Shown: positions 23,222 through 32,958, counted from the first letter of the stretch. The stretch: 64,000 nucleotides of DNA from an uncultured Clostridia bacterium (GCA_944354535.1 CALVPY010000003.1:21028-85027), one strand, 5' to 3'. Numbers and translations are program-made. The notes: a model not told the origin generated them from the sequence alone.

Positions 23222-24991
23222 CTATCGGAGCGAACCGAGCCTCTTTGTCAGTTGATTGAGGCGGGAGAGGATCTCCCGCTTTTCCTCGGAGCTTGCCGCA
23301 GCGTCGTAGCGCGAACGGTAGGCCGCGATCTCCATGCGGATGCCGCGCTCCTTCAGAAGGCGCAGGCTGTCGAAAAAGTAACGTTCGGCGCGCTCCCCGT
23401 CGAGATTGTCGCCGAGGTCGAGGTCGAGCACTTCGGAAAGCTCCCCCTCCGCGCTCATCTCGTCGAAAAGCCCGCTCGGGCGGATATGCCCCTCCTTTCT
23501 CCCCCGCTCGATGAAGTCTGCGATCGCGGTGAGTTCCTCGCTCGAAAACCGGATGCCCGAAAGATCGCAGTCTTTTGCATAGGGTTTGGAGAAGAGACAG
23601 GCGGCGAGGACAAAGCGTTCCGCCTTCCTGTCCCCCGCGGCGCCGTCCTCCTTGCGGGAGGGCTCGCTCTCCCGGGGAGCGGCGGGCTTTGGCGACGCTT
23701 CGAGGTCGCGCTGCAAGGCGCCGATGCTCACGTCCGCCTCCTCCGAGATGCGCTTTATAAGCTGCTCGCGTTCGGTGGCGCTCTCCGCCTCCCGCACGAT
23801 CTGAAGGGCGTCGCGCACATAGTCGCGCCGATCGTCCGAACGGGAAAGGTCGTACTTCGACTTTGCCGCATGGATACGGAAATCGATGAGCGGCATCGCA
23901 TGGTCGAGGCAGGCTTGGTACGCCGCAGCGCCCTGCTTTTGGATGACGTCGTCGGGGTCGAGCCCGTCGGGGAGGGGCACGACGCGCACTTTGAGCCCTT
24001 CCTGCTTCATGATGTCGAGCCCGCGAAGATTAGCCTTCTGCCCAGCGAAGTCGCCGTCGTAGCTGATGAAGACGTCGTCCGCATACCGCTTGCAAAGGCG
24101 CGCCTGGTCTTTGGTGAGCGAGGTGCCCATGCTCGCGACGACGTTGGGGAAACCTGCCTGCGCGAGCGAGATGGCGTCCATATAGCCTTCGACCATGATG
24201 AGCGAGTTGAGCCCGCCCGCACGGCGCAGCTTCTTGACCTGATTGAGATTGAAGAGGGTGCGGCTCTTGTTGAAGAGCACCGTCTCACGCGTGTTTTTAT
24301 ACTTGGCGCGGTCGGACTTTTCAAGGAGGCGCCCGCCGAAAGCGATGACCTCGTCCATCTGATCGATGATGGGGACGATGAGCCTGCCGCCGAGCGAATC
24401 GAAAATGCGGCCGTTCGTCTCTGAACAGGCGCCGCTTTCGAGGCACTCCTCCCGCGTGTAGCCGCGGTCCAGAAGAAATTCGGGGAGCGAACTAAAATCG
24501 AGCGAAGCGCCGAGGCCGAACTTTTTCATGATCGTGGGCGAGAGCCCCCTCTTTGCGGTGTATTCAAGATGCGCCTGCGCCCGCCCCGAGTAGAGGTTGG
24601 AAAGATAAAACCGCGCCGTATCGCGCATGAGAAGATGCAGCCTGTCGAGCTTTTTCTTGCGGCGGGCGGACTCCTCCGCAGCCCTGTCGTCGTAGGCGGG
24701 AACTTCCAGCCCCGCACGCGCCGCCAGGATTTCGACGGCCTGCCTGAAATCGACGTTTTCGTAATTCTTGATAAACCCGATGACGTCGCCCGAAACGCCG
24801 CAGCCGAAACAATGATAGTAGCGGTCGGCGGCGTTCACCGCAAAGGAAGGCGTCTTTTCATGATGAAAGGGGCAGCACGCCCAATAGGTGTATCCCCTGC
24901 GCTCGAGCTTGATATAGGAGCCGATCACATCGACGATATCGTTCTTCGCCTTGAGCTGCTCCATGAATTCGGGAGGAAAGATCATCTTCAT
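23222..24991 (-). CDS. dnaG: DNA primase
   Basis: Makes RNA primers at the replication fork. 589 residues: CHC2 zinc finger (C40, H43, C61, C64), RNA polymerase core and Toprim ([21 protein letters not shown]), and a C-terminal helicase-binding region. It overlaps dgt by 4 nt and is followed by rpoD, the macromolecular-synthesis operon order. Confidence 0.96.
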   Translation of the reverse strand: MKMIFPPEFMEQLKAKNDIVDVIGSYIKLERRGYTYWACCPFHHEKTPSFAVNAADRYYHCFGCGVSGDVIGFIKNYENVDFRQAVEILAARAGLEVPAYDDRAAEESARRKKKLDRLHLLMRDTARFYLSNLYSGRAQAHLEYTAKRGLSPTIMKKFGLGASLDFSSLPEFLLDRGYTREECLESGACSETNGRIFDSLGGRLIVPIIDQMDEVIAFGGRLLEKSDRAKYKNTRETVLFNKSRTLFNLNQVKKLRRAGGLNSLIMVEGYMDAISLAQAGFPNVVASMGTSLTKDQARLCKRYADDVFISYDGDFAGQKANLRGLDIMKQEGLKVRVVPLPDGLDPDDVIQKQGAAAYQACLDHAMPLIDFRIHAAKSKYDLSRSDDRRDYVRDALQIVREAESATEREQLIKRISEEADVSIGALQRDLEASPKPAAPRESEPSRKEDGAAGDRKAERFVLAACLFSKPYAKDCDLSGIRFSSEELTAIADFIERGRKEGHIRPSGLFDEMSAEGELSEVLDLDLGDNLDGERAERYFFDSLRLLKERGIRMEIAAYRSRYDAAASSEEKREILSRLNQLTKRLGSLR

Positions 24992-25980
24992 ACGCTGCCC
25001 TCCCGCGGCACGAACAGCCGCTTGAATGTGACGATCGCGTAGCGGTCGGTCATGGACGAAAGATAGTCGGAGACTGCCCGCTCAACGCCGTCGCGCTCGG
25101 CAAGCGCTGTATAGACGGACGGCATTTCAGAAGAATGTTTTACAAAATATTCAAAAAGTGCGGTGAGCATCCGCTCGGCGCTCTCCTGGATGAGCTTGTT
25201 GGCGCGCTCGTAGACGTGCTCGAACATGAAGGCGCGGAGCTCGTCCAAAGCCGCCTGCTTCTCCTCGCTCATGCGCACATAGGGCTTGCCGTAAGATTCT
25301 TCGTAAATATCGAGGACGGCGGTGTTGATGCGCTGAGAGGTATCCCGCCCGAAGATGCGCGTCGCGCTCTTGGGGAGCTCGTCGGGCGAAAGAAAGCCCG
25401 CGCGCACCGAATCTTCGATGTCGTGGTTGATATAGGCGATGCGGTCGGCAAGCGAGACGACCTTTCCCTCGAGCGTCGCGGGGCTGCCGCTCTTCGTGTG
25501 ATTGAGAATGCCGTCCCTCACCTCGAAAGTGAGATTGAGCCCCCTCCCGTCCTTTTCGAGGATATCGACGACGCGGAGAGACTGCTCGCTGTGGCGGAAG
25601 CCGCCGCTCGTGAGGCGATTCAAAACGCGCTCCCCCACATGCCCGAAGGGCGTGTGGCCGAGATCGTGCCCGAGCGCAATGGCCTCCGCAAGATCTTCGT
25701 TGAGGGCAAGGCACCTTGCGGCGGAACGGGCGATCTGAGAAACGTCGAGCGTGTGCGTAAGACGGGACATATAGTGGTCGCCGTCGGGCGCGTAAAAGAC
25801 CTGCGTTTTGTTTTTCAAACGCAGGAACGCTTTGGAATAGATGATCCTGTCGCGATCCCTCTGAAAGTCGGTGCGCATGGGGCAGGGCGACTCTTCGCGC
25901 GCCCTTCCGCGGCTTTTTTCGGACTTTTGCGCATAGGGAGAGAGGAACAGGGCTTCTTTTTCGTACGTCTTCTCTTTCAT
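24988..25980 (-). CDS. dgt: Deoxyguanosinetriphosphate triphosphohydrolase-like protein
   Basis: An HD-domain dNTPase of 330 residues: SRLTHTLDVSQIAR, LGHDLGHTPFGH, DRIAYINHDIEDS. It hydrolyses dNTPs to nucleoside and triphosphate in characterised relatives. The start at 25980 was chosen over an upstream ATG because the extra 13 residues are hydrophobic and atypical. No clear Shine-Dalgarno is visible. It is the first gene of the dgt-dnaG-rpoD operon; an array of ATAGTATT-type repeats lies upstream. Confidence 0.88.
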   Translation of the reverse strand: MKEKTYEKEALFLSPYAQKSEKSRGRAREESPCPMRTDFQRDRDRIIYSKAFLRLKNKTQVFYAPDGDHYMSRLTHTLDVSQIARSAARCLALNEDLAEAIALGHDLGHTPFGHVGERVLNRLTSGGFRHSEQSLRVVDILEKDGRGLNLTFEVRDGILNHTKSGSPATLEGKVVSLADRIAYINHDIEDSVRAGFLSPDELPKSATRIFGRDTSQRINTAVLDIYEESYGKPYVRMSEEKQAALDELRAFMFEHVYERANKLIQESAERMLTALFEYFVKHSSEMPSVYTALAERDGVERAVSDYLSSMTDRYAIVTFKRLFVPREGSV

Positions 25981-26065
25981 TGCCGTAAATCTAATAATTA
26001 TTACGACAAAACGAGGCAAAAGTCCTCTTTTTTACGGAAAATTTTAGCAAAAACAGGAGAATCCC

Positions 26066-26180
26066 TAATACTATGTCAGGCATAGTATTATTTATTATGC
26101 GTGACATAGTATTGCATTTTGAGTGAAATAGTACTGCATTTGACGTAAATAATACGCATTATGTCAGGCATAGTACTATG
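26066..26180. repeat. Array of ATAGTATT repeats and palindromes upstream of dgt
   Basis: A perfect 10-bp palindrome TAATACTATG-tcagg-CATAGTATTA (26066-26090) is followed by about 23-bp-spaced copies near 26105 and 26128, an inverted AATAATAC near 26147, and ATGTCAGG-CATAGTACTATG at 26161-26180. The AT-rich block stands out from the GC-rich surroundings. It is a candidate multi-site operator or promoter for the dgt-dnaG-rpoD operon. Confidence 0.5.
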
Positions 26181-26189
26181 TAAAAGCAT

Positions 26190-26225
26190 AAAAACTGCGG
26201 TCGCGCTTATGTTTTGCGCGACCGC
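26190..26225 (-). terminator. Terminator after the SDR gene
   Basis: A perfect 10-bp stem GCGGTCGCGC / GCGCGACCGC with a 9-nt loop, then AGTTTTT on the minus strand. Confidence 0.8.
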
Positions 26226-26264
26226 ATCTCATTCGTCTCAAATATCAGGTTTTTTCGTGGGTTT

Positions 26265-26978
26265 TCAGATGTGCGCTCCCCCATTGACCCCGAGGATCTG
26301 CCCCGTAATGTACGGTTCGCTCCCCAGGAAGAGAATGGCGCGCGCGACCTCGGCGGGATCGCCCATCCTGCCCGCGGGGATGCCCTCTTCCATCGCACGC
26401 AGCTCCTCGTTTGTGAAGCGCGCGTTCATCGCAGTATCGATGACGCCCGGCGCCACGCAGTTGACGGTGATCTTAGACGGCGCAAGCTCCTTTGCAAGCG
26501 CCTTGGTAAAAGAAATGACCGCCCCTTTGGATGCGGAGTACGCGCTCTCGCAGCTTCCGCCCGTCTCCCCCCAGATGGAGGACACGTTGACGATCGCACC
26601 GCCCTCGCCGACGTGCAGCATCTTCTTTACGGCATGTTTGCAGCAGAGGAACACGCCGCCCGCGTTGACGCGCATCACGCGTTCCCACTCGGAAAGGCTG
26701 ATGTCCTGCACCTGCGCAAATGAAGCGACGCCCGCATTGCAGACGAGGAGATCGATGCGCTCCATCCCCTCGATGAGCTCTTTCACGGCATTCTCGTCTG
26801 TTACATCCGCCTTCAGAAAGAGGACACATGGGAGCGCTTCCCGCGCGCGCGCCGCATCCTCCCCTTCCCGGGAGTACGTCGCCGTTACAAGATAGCCCGC
26901 ACTTTGCAAAAGCGCGGCAGTCGCAAAGCCGATGCCGCGCGTCCCGCCCGTCACGAGCGCATATTTTTGATTTTTCAT
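26265..26978 (-). CDS. Short-chain dehydrogenase/reductase (FabG-like)
   Basis: 237 residues, classical SDR: cofactor loop TGGTRGIG at 10-17, NAG at 80-82, catalytic Ser near 132, Y146 and K150 in YSASK, C-terminal ITGQILGVNGG. Closest in pattern to 3-oxoacyl-ACP reductase, but it sits at the end of the aro cluster rather than with fab genes, so the substrate is open. Confidence 0.85.
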   Translation of the reverse strand: MKNQKYALVTGGTRGIGFATAALLQSAGYLVTATYSREGEDAARAREALPCVLFLKADVTDENAVKELIEGMERIDLLVCNAGVASFAQVQDISLSEWERVMRVNAGGVFLCCKHAVKKMLHVGEGGAIVNVSSIWGETGGSCESAYSASKGAVISFTKALAKELAPSKITVNCVAPGVIDTAMNARFTNEELRAMEEGIPAGRMGDPAEVARAILFLGSEPYITGQILGVNGGAHI

Positions 26979-26983
26979 GATAT

Positions 26984-27514
26984 TCAGCCCTCGGAGAGCT
27001 CCCCCTTCTCCGCTTCGAGGAAGGTATTCAGGACGTCCGAAGCCACATCTTCCGCCGTGCGCCCGTCCGTATCGACGATATAGTCGGCGACGTGTTCATA
27101 GACGGGCGTACGCCACTCCATCAGCTCGCCGAGCTTTTCCGCCGTCTTGCCCGTATCCTTCAAAAGCGGCCTCGTCTCGTCTGCGCGGACGCGGTCGAGC
27201 AGCGTTTCGAAGCTCGCCCGAAGGAAGAAGATCTTGCCGTTTCTTTTGAGCATCTCGTTGTTTTCGGGCTTCAGGACGAGGCCGCCGCCCGTCGAAATGA
27301 CGAGCCCGTCCTGCCCCGAAAGCTCCTTGACGACCTTCGTTTCGAGTTCGCGGAAGTGCGCCTCGCCGTAATATTCGAAGAGGTCCGAAATGCGCCCGTA
27401 GCGGTCGGTGATCACGATGTCGGTATCGATCCAGCGCCGCCCCGTCAGCTCCGCGATGCGGATGCCGACCGTCGATTTGCCCACTCCCATCATGCCGCAA
27501 AGTACGATATTCAT
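26984..27514 (-). CDS. aroK: Shikimate kinase
   Basis: Phosphorylates shikimate at O3. 176 residues: Walker A GMMGVGKST at 7-15, DTD at about 32-34, GGG near 80, lid RPLL. The start at 27514 overlaps aroQ by 4 nt; longer frames are unsupported. Part of the aroC-aroB-aroE-aroQ-aroK cluster. Confidence 0.94.
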   Translation of the reverse strand: MNIVLCGMMGVGKSTVGIRIAELTGRRWIDTDIVITDRYGRISDLFEYYGEAHFRELETKVVKELSGQDGLVISTGGGLVLKPENNEMLKRNGKIFFLRASFETLLDRVRADETRPLLKDTGKTAEKLGELMEWRTPVYEHVADYIVDTDGRTAEDVASDVLNTFLEAEKGELSEG

Positions 27515-27933
27515 AACCAAAAACTCTCCAATGCAAGATAATAACTGTTCTTCCCGAAGCCGAGGATCTCCCCTTTGCACACTTCGGTAAGGACGGACTT
27601 GTGCCGAAACTCCTCGCGGGCGTGCACGTTGGACATATGCACCTCGACGACGGGCACGCTGATCCCCGCGATGGCGTCGCGGATAGCGTAGGAATAGTGC
27701 GTGAACGCGCCCGCATTCAGAACGATGCCGTCATACACGTCCTCCGCCTGCCCGACCTTCGTGCAGAGCTCCCCTTCCAAATCGCTCTGGAAGAAGTCGA
27801 CCTCATGCCCGTGCGCCTTTACGAAGTCCGCAAGGCCCTTGTTGATGCTCTCCAGCGTATCCGCGCCGTACACGCCCTTTTCGCGCATGCCCGTGCGCCC
27901 GAGATTGACGCCGTTCAAAACCAAAAACTTCAT
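27511..27933 (-). CDS. aroQ: 3-dehydroquinate dehydratase, type II
   Basis: 140 residues, the small dodecameric type II enzyme: LNGVNLGRTG, the Tyr-bearing loop REKGVYG, NAGAFTHYSYAIRDA, EVHMSNVHAREEFRH. AGGAG precedes the ATG. Confidence 0.95.
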   Translation of the reverse strand: MKFLVLNGVNLGRTGMREKGVYGADTLESINKGLADFVKAHGHEVDFFQSDLEGELCTKVGQAEDVYDGIVLNAGAFTHYSYAIRDAIAGISVPVVEVHMSNVHAREEFRHKSVLTEVCKGEILGFGKNSYYLALESFWL

Positions 27934-28009
27934 ATCCTGTCTCCTTCTCTCCGCTGTCCGATGCGCCCGGTGCGCCCTTATCGACGTTCCTGCGGCGCCC
28001 GTAGCGTGT

Positions 28010-28843
28010 TCAGTCTGCCCGCGCTTTTAAGTATTCCTCGTAGAGGCGCTTGGCTTCCTCCGCCTTCGGCTCCCGCCCCACATAGATGCAGTCGCCGTAA
28101 TACGCCTGGTAAAAGAGCATGGGGCCGCCCTCCACCGTCTTTTTGCCTAAGGTGCGCGCAATGCGCAAAAATTCCGACTCTTTCGGCACATAGATGAGAT
28201 CGACCGCCGTATCGCACAGAGCAAGGAGCTCCTCGCCCACGGGCTTCTCGCCCGCCTTGGTGCGCACGGAGGGCGTCATGCCCACCGTCTTGTGCATGCC
28301 GATGCCCGTGCAGTTGAAGATGACGTCGTACCGCCGCGCCTCCACTTCGGAAAGGGGAGTGAAGCAACCGAACTCCTCTGCAACTGCATGAAGGCGCTTT
28401 TCGTCGCGCTCGTAGGCAAAGACGTTCGCGCCCGCTTCCGCAAGCTTTTTGATGCAGCTCCTGCCCGCGCCGCCCGCGCCGAGGACGAGCACGTCCTTTC
28501 CCCGCACCGAAACGCCCGCGTTTTCGAGCATCAATAAGAACCCCATGCCGTCGGTGTTGTAGCCCGTGCGGCTCTTCGACAGCACGACGTTGACCGCGCC
28601 GAACGTCTTGGCGTCCCCTTTGAGCTCTTTCAGATAGGGCATGATGTCCGTCTTGAAGGGGATGGTGACGTTGAAGGCGTCGTAGGTCTCGAACAGTCCT
28701 TCAGCGCGTTCTTGGAATTGTTCGGGCGGGATGCTCACCGCCTCGTAGGAGCACTCCTCGCCCAGCGCGCGCAGCAAAAAGGTGTGCATCGCGGGGCTTT
28801 GCGACTGGGAAACATCCTTGCCGATGACAGCTAACTTTAACAT
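28010..28843 (-). CDS. aroE: Shikimate dehydrogenase
   Basis: NADP-dependent reduction of 3-dehydroshikimate. 277 residues: SQSQSPAMH at 13-21, FKTDIMPYL with the catalytic Lys, NTDGMGF, and the dinucleotide loop VLGAGGAGRS. It overlaps the end of aroB by 7 nt. Confidence 0.94.
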   Translation of the reverse strand: MLKLAVIGKDVSQSQSPAMHTFLLRALGEECSYEAVSIPPEQFQERAEGLFETYDAFNVTIPFKTDIMPYLKELKGDAKTFGAVNVVLSKSRTGYNTDGMGFLLMLENAGVSVRGKDVLVLGAGGAGRSCIKKLAEAGANVFAYERDEKRLHAVAEEFGCFTPLSEVEARRYDVIFNCTGIGMHKTVGMTPSVRTKAGEKPVGEELLALCDTAVDLIYVPKESEFLRIARTLGKKTVEGGPMLFYQAYYGDCIYVGREPKAEEAKRLYEEYLKARAD

Positions 28844-29901
28844 AACTTTGCCTGTATCTCCTCTGCCTCGCGCGCGTATTCCGCAAAGGGGAGCGCGATG
28901 AGGCGGTATGTTCCGCGGCAGACGGGCGCGGTGACGACCACGGCGTCCTTTGCCGTATTTTTCTTATCGAGCAGGGCGAGCGGCGCCCACTCCTTTGCAG
29001 GCGGCAGCGCGGGGATACTGCCCAGCACCTCTTTGCAAAGAGAGATGAGCCCGTCAAGGTACCCTTCGTCGTATGTTTCATGGCGTCGAGAAAGCTCCGC
29101 CTCGAAGATCGTGCCGAGCAGCACGCATTCTCCGTGCGACTTCGTTTTAAGCGCCAATTCGAGCGCGTGCGCCGTCGTATGCCCGAGGTTGAGGGATTTA
29201 CGGGGCCCGCTCTCTTTGGCGTCCTGCGCGACGACAGACGCCTTAAACGCGATGTTATCTGCAATGAGATCAACGGGCACGTTGAGCGCAGCCAGCTCTT
29301 TGCGCCGTGAAAGCAGCTTTTCAAAGAGCTCTTCCGAAAGCGCGCCGTGCTTTACCATCTCGCCGATGCCGCAGCGCACCTCGCGCGGGGGGAGGGTCGA
29401 AAGAAAGCAGGGGTCTGCGAACACCGCCCGGGGCTGGTTGAACGCCCCCACGAGGTTCTTGATGCCCAAAAAGTCGATGGCGGTCTTTCCGCCCACCGAG
29501 GAGTCGACCTGCGCCAGGAGGGTGGTCGGCACCTGGAAGCAGGCGATGCCGCGCATATAGAGCGCCGCCGCAAGCCCGCCGACGTCGCCCACGACGCCGC
29601 CGCCGATCATCACAAGGCAGCCCGTGCGGTGCAGCTGCGCCTTCGCCATCGCTTGTAAGAGGGCAAAGAGCGTCTCTTCCGTCTTGTGTTCCTCACCCGC
29701 GGGCATCGTGAATACGGGCACGTCGCCCAGCACTTCGCGAATGCGCGCCCCCCACAGCCGCGAAACGTTGCCGTCGGTGAAGACGAAGCGTTCGGAATAG
29801 CCTTCGAGCGCGCGGGGGAGCTCCCTTTCAAACGCGCCCACGCCGCAGTAAATGGTGCTTACAGAGGGCTGCGCCTCTTCGGTCAAGACGATCGTCCTCA
29901 T
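28837..29901 (-). CDS. aroB: 3-dehydroquinate synthase
   Basis: NAD- and metal-dependent conversion of DAHP to 3-dehydroquinate. 354 residues: GGGVVGDVGGLAA, KTAIDFLGIKNLVGAFNQP, and His ligands in GHTTAHALE. The ATG at 29901 overlaps aroC by 4 nt; the longer frame is unsupported. Confidence 0.95.
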   Translation of the reverse strand: MRTIVLTEEAQPSVSTIYCGVGAFERELPRALEGYSERFVFTDGNVSRLWGARIREVLGDVPVFTMPAGEEHKTEETLFALLQAMAKAQLHRTGCLVMIGGGVVGDVGGLAAALYMRGIACFQVPTTLLAQVDSSVGGKTAIDFLGIKNLVGAFNQPRAVFADPCFLSTLPPREVRCGIGEMVKHGALSEELFEKLLSRRKELAALNVPVDLIADNIAFKASVVAQDAKESGPRKSLNLGHTTAHALELALKTKSHGECVLLGTIFEAELSRRHETYDEGYLDGLISLCKEVLGSIPALPPAKEWAPLALLDKKNTAKDAVVVTAPVCRGTYRLIALPFAEYAREAEEIQAKLC

Positions 29902-31025
29902 TTCATCTCCTTGTAGCGGCGTCCGATCTCTTTCATATTGCTGCCGCCGAGCTGCTCCAAAACGACGCAGGCAAGCTCGAAGGCGAGCGCGCTCTCGAGG
30001 ACGACGCCGCACGCCGTAACGGCGCACACGTCGCTGCGCTCGGTGGAAGCGCGCGCGGCGACGTTCCCGTCCGTATCCACCGTCTGGAGCCCCTTCATGA
30101 GGGTGGGGATGGGCTTCATCGCGGCGCGGAGGACGAGCTCTTCGCCGTTGGACATCCCGCCCTCGATACCCCCGGCGCGGTTGCTCTTGCGGAAATAGCC
30201 GCGCCCTTCCTCGTAAAAGATCTCATCGTGCGCGAGGCAGCCGGGCAGCGAAGCGAGCGCAAAGCCCGCCCCCACCTCGACGCCCTTGACGGCCTGCACG
30301 CTCATGAGCGCGGCGGCAAGGCGGGCGTCCAGCTTCTCGCGATAGGTCATGCAGCTGCCGAAGCCGCGTTTGAGGCCGTGTACGCGCAGTTCCACCATAC
30401 CGCCGAGGGTATCCCCCTCCTCGCGCGCCCAATCGATGAGCTCCACCGCCTTTTGTTCCTTCTCCGCATCCACCATGCCGAGGACGGGAGACTTGTTTTG
30501 AAGCGCTTCGAAAGAATATTCCCGCCCGTCTGCGACGCTCCCCACAGAGCGCACATAGTGGCGAAGGCGGATGCCGAGCGCCTCTAAAAGCTGCACGCAC
30601 ACCGCGCCCGCCGCAACGCGGGCAGCCGTCTCGCGGGCGGAGGCACGCTCCAGGACGTTGCGCGCGTCGTCCGTATCGAATTTGATCATGCCCGTAAGGT
30701 CGGCGTGCCCCGGGCGCACGCGCGTTAAACGCCGCGCCGAAACGTCACACCCCTCGGGCGCCATATACGGCTTCCAATTTTCAAAATCGCGGTTGAAGAC
30801 GGCGAGCGTCAAAGGGCTCCCCAGCGTGACGCAGTTCCTTACGCCCGTCATGATCTCGGCGTGGTCTTTTTCGATCTTCTGCCGTCCGCCCCTGCCGTAG
30901 CCGCCCTGACGGAGCGCGAGCGCGCCGTCGATGCGCGAAAGGTCGAGGGTAAGCCCCGCGGGCACCCCCTCCAAGATGGCAAAGAGCCCTTTGCCGTGTG
31001 ATTCTCCCGATGTCGTCAAACGCAT
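29898..31025 (-). CDS. aroC: Chorismate synthase
   Basis: FMN-dependent final step of the shikimate pathway. 375 residues: GESHGKGLFAILEGVPAGL at 7-25, RPGHADL, RASARETAARVAAG, and SNGEELVLRAAMKPIPT. First aro gene of the cluster; 8 nt separate it from the upstream MBL gene. Confidence 0.96.
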   Translation of the reverse strand: MRLTTSGESHGKGLFAILEGVPAGLTLDLSRIDGALALRQGGYGRGGRQKIEKDHAEIMTGVRNCVTLGSPLTLAVFNRDFENWKPYMAPEGCDVSARRLTRVRPGHADLTGMIKFDTDDARNVLERASARETAARVAAGAVCVQLLEALGIRLRHYVRSVGSVADGREYSFEALQNKSPVLGMVDAEKEQKAVELIDWAREEGDTLGGMVELRVHGLKRGFGSCMTYREKLDARLAAALMSVQAVKGVEVGAGFALASLPGCLAHDEIFYEEGRGYFRKSNRAGGIEGGMSNGEELVLRAAMKPIPTLMKGLQTVDTDGNVAARASTERSDVCAVTACGVVLESALAFELACVVLEQLGGSNMKEIGRRYKEMK

Positions 31026-31033
31026 AAAAACCT

Positions 31034-32050
31034 CTATGTCTGATCACTGAGGCGATATTCTCCGCCCTTGACGGAGAGGACGATATCGCCCAGCTCGTCC
31101 GTTCTGAATATTTCCGCCCCGACGGCCTCCGCACGGGCAAGCGCTTCGGGCGCAGGGTGGCCGTAGTTGTTGCCCTTCCCGCAAGAGACGACCGCCTGTT
31201 CGGGCGAGAGCAGCGCGAGCCACTCCGCGGTGTTCGAAGACGCCGACCCGTGATGGGAAAGCTTCAGAATATCCGTCTCTTCGAGGCGCACGCGGTATTC
31301 TCCGCTGTCGAAGAGCCCTTCCATGAGCGCGTTCTCCCTTACGAGGCGGCGCTCCACGGCGGCGGAGATATCCCCCGCCAGCATGACGCCCACGCCCTCA
31401 TAGCGGAGATAGAGGACGGAAGAAGCTTCATTCCCCTCCTCTTCGTCCGTGCTGCGCGGCGAAACGCAGGCAAGATAGGCGCCCGAACTGTCTTCGATGA
31501 CGTCGTAGCGCGTCATCATATCCGTCTTCGCGCCGCTCTTACGGGCGGCTTTAAGGAGCGCCGCGTATTCGGGCGTCTCTTCCCCGTATGCGGGGAGATA
31601 GAAGGTATCCGCGCCGAACGATGTCACGAGCGCTTGGAAGCCGCCGTAATGGTCGGCGTCGGCATGGGTCAGGATCATTGTGAGCTTATCCAGCGCGAGC
31701 GCTTTCAAGTAGCGCACCGTGTGGTTGCGGTTTGTAAAACTGCCGTCGCCCGCGTCGATGACGACGACATCCCCCGAAGGGAATTCGATGATGGTGCAGT
31801 CCCCCTGCCCGACGTCCAGAAAGTGGACGCGGAGCTCCCCTTCTTCCCGCGCCGCCAACTTGTAGGCGGGCAGAAGGGAGGTAAGCGGCACAAAAATGTG
31901 CAAGAGCGCAATGACCGCGACAAGGAGCATGGCACAGAGGACGGGCAGCGCCCGCCTAAGCTGTTTCAGCCGCCGTTCTTTTTGGAAGGCTTTTTCCCGC
32001 TCCTCTCCTTCGAGAAGCTTTGTATCGCGCCCCTGATCTCCTCCATGCAT
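31034..32050 (-). CDS. Membrane-anchored MBL hydrolase (ComEC C-terminal-like)
   Basis: 338 residues. One N-terminal transmembrane segment (about 34-60) is followed by a metallo-beta-lactamase domain like the C-terminal part of ComEC/Rec2: VGQGDC, HADADHYGG, LAGDIS, LKLSHHGS. No ComEC channel domain is present. The start is supported by GAGGAGG 7 nt upstream, which makes the gene overlap the preceding patatin gene by 85 nt. Function may be extracellular nuclease or phosphodiesterase; not known. Confidence 0.8.
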   Translation of the reverse strand: MHGGDQGRDTKLLEGEEREKAFQKERRLKQLRRALPVLCAMLLVAVIALLHIFVPLTSLLPAYKLAAREEGELRVHFLDVGQGDCTIIEFPSGDVVVIDAGDGSFTNRNHTVRYLKALALDKLTMILTHADADHYGGFQALVTSFGADTFYLPAYGEETPEYAALLKAARKSGAKTDMMTRYDVIEDSSGAYLACVSPRSTDEEEGNEASSVLYLRYEGVGVMLAGDISAAVERRLVRENALMEGLFDSGEYRVRLEETDILKLSHHGSASSNTAEWLALLSPEQAVVSCGKGNNYGHPAPEALARAEAVGAEIFRTDELGDIVLSVKGGEYRLSDQT

Positions 32051-32838
32051 CGCTTGGCCTCCTCATAGCCGAGGGTGTACATCTCCTCCATCGCCGCCTC
32101 CGAAATGTCGGTGGAGCGGAACGCTCCGAGGGGCGGGCGCAGCATATAGTCGGCGCTCTGATAGCCCCGCTCGCGCTGATCCTTCATATACCGAACGGGC
32201 TGGATATAGGCGAGCGCGCTCCCCAAAAGCCGCGAAAAACGCCCCTTCTCCTCTTCGGGCTTTGCAAAAGCGCCGAGGTCGATGCCGATAACAAACTGAG
32301 CGCCGAGCGCGCGGCACACGTCGGTGGGAATGGCGTTCGTGAAGGCGCCGTCGTAAAGTTCGCGCCCATCCAGCTCCACCGCCTTGAAGAGGGGCGGGAT
32401 GGCGGAAGACGCCGTGACGGCGCGGGCGAGCTTGCCCTTTCTCAGGACGACGAGGCGGTTGTCCTTCCCGTCCGTCGCACAGGCGGCAAAGGGAAGGCGG
32501 AGCGTCGTAAAGTCGCCTTCGAGATAGTTTTCAAGGAAACGTTCTGCAAAGGAAAGATCGGCAAAGGGGCGCAGGTTTTTGGAAAATTCCCTGCGGTTGA
32601 CCCCCTCCACGATGCGGCGCATATCCTCCGAAGAATAGCCCTTTGCAAGCAGCGCCCCGACGACCGCGCCGATGGACGTGCCCGCGACGAAGGAAAAGGA
32701 GATGCCCGCCTCCTCGAATGCTTTGAGCGCCCCGAGATGCGCCATGCCCTTCGCGCCTCCGCTGCCGAAGGCAATGCCGAGCTTTACGGGCTCGGGCGCA
32801 GGAAAAAACAATTGTCTGAGGCGGGAAAATAACCCCAT
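31966..32838 (-). CDS. Patatin-like phospholipase, second of two
   Basis: 290 residues. GSGGAKG near 26, nucleophile in GTSIG, catalytic Asp in DGA (YDGAFTNAIP). A short basic/aromatic N-terminus (FSRLRQLFFP) may touch the membrane. It overlaps the ComEC-like gene by 85 nt. Confidence 0.88.
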   Translation of the reverse strand: MGLFSRLRQLFFPAPEPVKLGIAFGSGGAKGMAHLGALKAFEEAGISFSFVAGTSIGAVVGALLAKGYSSEDMRRIVEGVNRREFSKNLRPFADLSFAERFLENYLEGDFTTLRLPFAACATDGKDNRLVVLRKGKLARAVTASSAIPPLFKAVELDGRELYDGAFTNAIPTDVCRALGAQFVIGIDLGAFAKPEEEKGRFSRLLGSALAYIQPVRYMKDQRERGYQSADYMLRPPLGAFRSTDISEAAMEEMYTLGYEEAKRCMEEIRGAIQSFSKERSGKKPSKKNGG

Positions 32839-32958
32839 GCGGCTCCTTTTACTGAAAAATCTCCCGATAATACCCCCATTTTACTGCATTTTCGGGAAAA
32901 TGTAAACTGCTTTGAGGAAATTTCCCCCGCATTCGCCTGCAAATTGACGCAGCGGCGG

